DNA of 6,840 nucleotides from Candidatus Poseidonia sp. (lineage in GTDB: Archaea > Thermoplasmatota > Poseidoniia > Poseidoniales > Poseidoniaceae), in assembly GCA_023254365.1 (NCBI GenBank), contig JALRLQ010000076.1:1-6840 (forward strand). The letters are read 5' to 3'. Of the stretch, positions 5,229-6,840 are shown in pieces. Below the pieces are notes generated by a model, which was not told the origin of the DNA, made no database searches, and saw only the letters and a program-made list of their open reading frames with translations. Numbering within the stretch: the stretch's first letter is position 1; each line of letters opens with the position of its first letter. The position numbers and the translations under genes are program-made.

Positions 5229-6534
5229 AGGGATAGAAATCCACAAATTCGGAGGTTCCTGCCTTCGTGATGCCTCCGACCTCGAGAGCATTGCCGGCAT
5301 CGTTGAAGATGCCGAAGGCCATGTGGTGTTGGTGGTGTCTGCTCTGTGGGGAACCACCGACCGATTGATGCGGGCCGCCCAAGAACCGCGCTACGCCGGC
5401 AGGTTGGTGAACGATTTAGCCAGTCACCACCTGCGATTCGTGCCGACCTTGGTCGATTCTCCTCTCTACGACCTCTTTCAAAAAGTGCTGGGAGGCATTG
5501 AGGACTCGCTGGTTGCGTTGGCGAGCGACCGAGAGGACATGAAGGCCTACAATCGGTTGCTCGCAGCAGGCGAGCGCCTCTCCGCCCTCATCATCGCACA
5601 CAGTCTGTCCGAACGAGGTTTTGAGGCCCACCCACTTGGCGCAGAAGACATCGGTCTTTGCCTCGATGGAACCCACACCGCTCGCACGGTGGACATGGAG
5701 CGTTCTGCTACGCACCTTGACCATGATGCCTTCCATGGCGTACCGGTGGTGACCGGATGGTTTGGAGAAGGTAACGACGGTGAAATTGCACTTCTCGGTC
5801 GCGGAGGGAGCGACCACACCGCCACCGCCCTGGCCGCCCTTCTGCAGGCGCAGCGCGTGGTGTTGTGGAAAGACGTGCTGGGCATCTATCCCATCAACCC
5901 TCGTTGGGGGGTTGTCTCGTCTCCCATCCCCTATCTGGGCTACAGCGAGGCCATCGAGTTTGCGAATGCTGACGCCACCATCCTTCACCCTGCCACGGTT
6001 CAACCCGTTTACGAACTGGGTATCCCCATTGAAATTCGACACCTTACGGGACACGGCACGAGCGGTATGAAAACCGTGATCGGCCCGGACATTGAAGGGC
6101 CCTCCATCATCAAGGGCATCGCTTGCATCCCTCGGGTTGCGTGCGTCGATGTGAACGTCAAGTATTCACAAGACCCTGCGGTTGACCTGAGCCTCCTCAT
6201 TCAGCGATTGACCGAAGAGGACATCCGAATCTGCTCGTTTGAAACCACCTCAACCCGTTGGCGATTCGTGTTTCCACAACATGAGGTCAACCGGAGTTTG
6301 GACGTGATCAAAACCATCGTTCCCGAAGCGACCTATGCCTATCATGCAGCCATGCTTTCGTTCATTGGATGCAGGGATGGAGCGTTGGTGCGTTCGATGC
6401 TTGAACAACGTTCACCTGCTCAAGACCCAGAAATGCACGTAACATCCTCATCAACGCACATGCTGACGCAACGTATGGACATCTCGCACCTGTTGGACGA
6501 ACTGATGACGAAGATCGCCAGTCACCAGCGATGA
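5221..6534 (+). CDS. lysC: Aspartate kinase
   Basis: Phosphorylates aspartate to 4-aspartyl phosphate, the committed step to aspartate semialdehyde. That compound feeds lysine, threonine and methionine and, in this archaeal pathway, is also a substrate of ADH synthase, which explains its place here. With the GTG start it has 437 residues, normal for a monofunctional enzyme. The amino-acid-kinase domain shows IHKFGGSC (7-14, family KFGGTS), AAGERLSA (115-122), LGRGGSDHTAT (192-202), VLWKDVLGIYPINPR (214-228) and YSEAIEFANADATILHPATVQP (241-262). The remainder, from about 298, fits two ACT regulatory domains, the second including AMLSFIGCRDGA; feedback by an amino acid is therefore likely, ligand unknown. 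No homoserine dehydrogenase domain follows. The TTG at 5215 would add two residues but is too close to the GGAGGA site. The gene overlaps chorismate synthase by 8 bases. Substitutions DVLG for the more common DVDG and GGSC for GGTS are noted. Confidence 0.92.
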   Translation: MFEGIEIHKFGGSCLRDASDLESIAGIVEDAEGHVVLVVSALWGTTDRLMRAAQEPRYAGRLVNDLASHHLRFVPTLVDSPLYDLFQKVLGGIEDSLVALASDREDMKAYNRLLAAGERLSALIIAHSLSERGFEAHPLGAEDIGLCLDGTHTARTVDMERSATHLDHDAFHGVPVVTGWFGEGNDGEIALLGRGGSDHTATALAALLQAQRVVLWKDVLGIYPINPRWGVVSSPIPYLGYSEAIEFANADATILHPATVQPVYELGIPIEIRHLTGHGTSGMKTVIGPDIEGPSIIKGIACIPRVACVDVNVKYSQDPAVDLSLLIQRLTEEDIRICSFETTSTRWRFVFPQHEVNRSLDVIKTIVPEATYAYHAAMLSFIGCRDGALVRSMLEQRSPAQDPEMHVTSSSTHMLTQRMDISHLLDELMTKIASHQR

Positions 6535-6537
6535 CCT

Positions 6538-6840
6538 TCAATCGGCTCGCTGCTCTCGGAACCGCTGCAAATGTGTTGGGAGGTTCAAGCCAAACAGGAT
6601 ACCAACCGTGATGAACACAAACAGCGTACCGAGAGCCACACCGTAGACGGAAGTCAATTCAACCGATTCTCTCATCCGGAGGGCGGTGTCGCCTGAGAAG
6701 ATTCCAACGATGGCGGGCAAGATGGTGTTGGCGGAGAGCACAAACCACGCCAGCAAGGTGGCAAGGATGGGGTTGATGACCAAGGAACGGTGGTACTTTG
6801 AGACGATTTTCTTCGGGTTCATGACGTAGACTTCGTTGGT
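6538..6840 (-). CDS. Small or partial membrane protein of unknown function
   Basis: The minus strand is open from the right edge to a TGA at 6540-6538. The first ATG in the window is at 6822, giving 94 residues, but the frame stays open through the six codons to the edge (TNEVYV before the Met), so the true N-terminus may lie outside. Two hydrophobic helices are clear, counted from that Met: about 16-41 (from INPILATLLAWFVL to AIVGIF) and about 58-80 (SVYGVALGTLFVFITVGILFGL). A short polar loop with charged residues joins them, and a basic tail HLQRFREQRAD ends the protein. Both ends are positively charged (KKIVSKYHR at the start), placing both in the cytoplasm as a helical hairpin. I recognise no family. 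It converges on aspartate kinase with 3 bases between the stop codons, so it is not part of the aromatic operon. Confidence 0.75.
   Translation of the reverse strand, partial: TNEVYVMNPKKIVSKYHRSLVINPILATLLAWFVLSANTILPAIVGIFSGDTALRMRESVELTSVYGVALGTLFVFITVGILFGLNLPTHLQRFREQRAD

Larger units (their letters stand above)
1372..6534 (+). other. Archaeal aromatic biosynthesis operon with aspartate kinase
   Basis: Five enzyme genes run head to tail with spacings of -7, +3, +18 and -8 bases, so they are almost certainly one transcript, possibly starting with the HTH_10 gene 48 bases upstream. They cover aspartate activation, ADH synthesis, dehydroquinate formation, shikimate phosphorylation and chorismate formation. 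Missing from the window are dehydroquinate dehydratase, shikimate dehydrogenase, EPSP synthase and aspartate-semialdehyde dehydrogenase, which must be encoded elsewhere. Gene overlap is seen directly; co-transcription is inference. Confidence 0.75.

Overview
The window looks like a stretch of mesophilic euryarchaeal chromosome. Three of its enzymes are archaeal-type versions of aromatic-pathway steps: a DhnA-family ADH synthase and a type II dehydroquinate synthase (which replace bacterial DAHP synthase and AroB), and a GHMP-superfamily shikimate kinase (which replaces bacterial AroK/AroL). The regulator is of the archaeal bacterio-opsin-activator (HTH_10) type. Moderate GC, short overlapping genes and only occasional GGAGG ribosome-binding sites would suit marine Poseidoniales (Marine Group II) or a related Thermoplasmatota lineage. 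That placement is inference, not something a single motif proves.

Layout. From 614 back to the left edge (minus strand, open at the edge) lies a membrane-anchored coiled-coil protein of unknown function. A 73-bp divergent intergenic region (615-687) follows, with an AT-rich element and a perfect 18-bp inverted repeat that ends one base before the next start codon. On the plus strand come six close-packed genes: an HTH_10 regulator (688-1323), ADH synthase (1372-2169), dehydroquinate synthase II (2163-3206), archaeal shikimate kinase (3210-4103), chorismate synthase (4122-5228) and aspartate kinase (5221-6534). A minus-strand gene for a small or partial two-helix membrane protein (6538 to the right edge) converges on aspartate kinase with only 3 bp between the stop codons.

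How the genes work together. Archaea using this route build the aromatic ring from aspartate semialdehyde plus 6-deoxy-5-ketofructose 1-phosphate. Aspartate kinase makes aspartyl phosphate, the precursor of aspartate semialdehyde, so its place at the end of the cluster is metabolically coherent. ADH synthase and dehydroquinate synthase II then make 3-dehydroquinate; shikimate kinase makes shikimate 3-phosphate; chorismate synthase makes the branch-point product. Dehydroquinate dehydratase, shikimate dehydrogenase, EPSP synthase and aspartate-semialdehyde dehydrogenase are not in the window. The HTH_10 gene at the head is a candidate local regulator of the operon.

Most unusual points: the chorismate synthase has several substitutions in normally near-invariant motifs; the palindrome abuts the start codon of the regulator; and the coiled-coil membrane protein is unexplained. 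I saw no RNA genes, CRISPR arrays, insertion sequences or phage genes.
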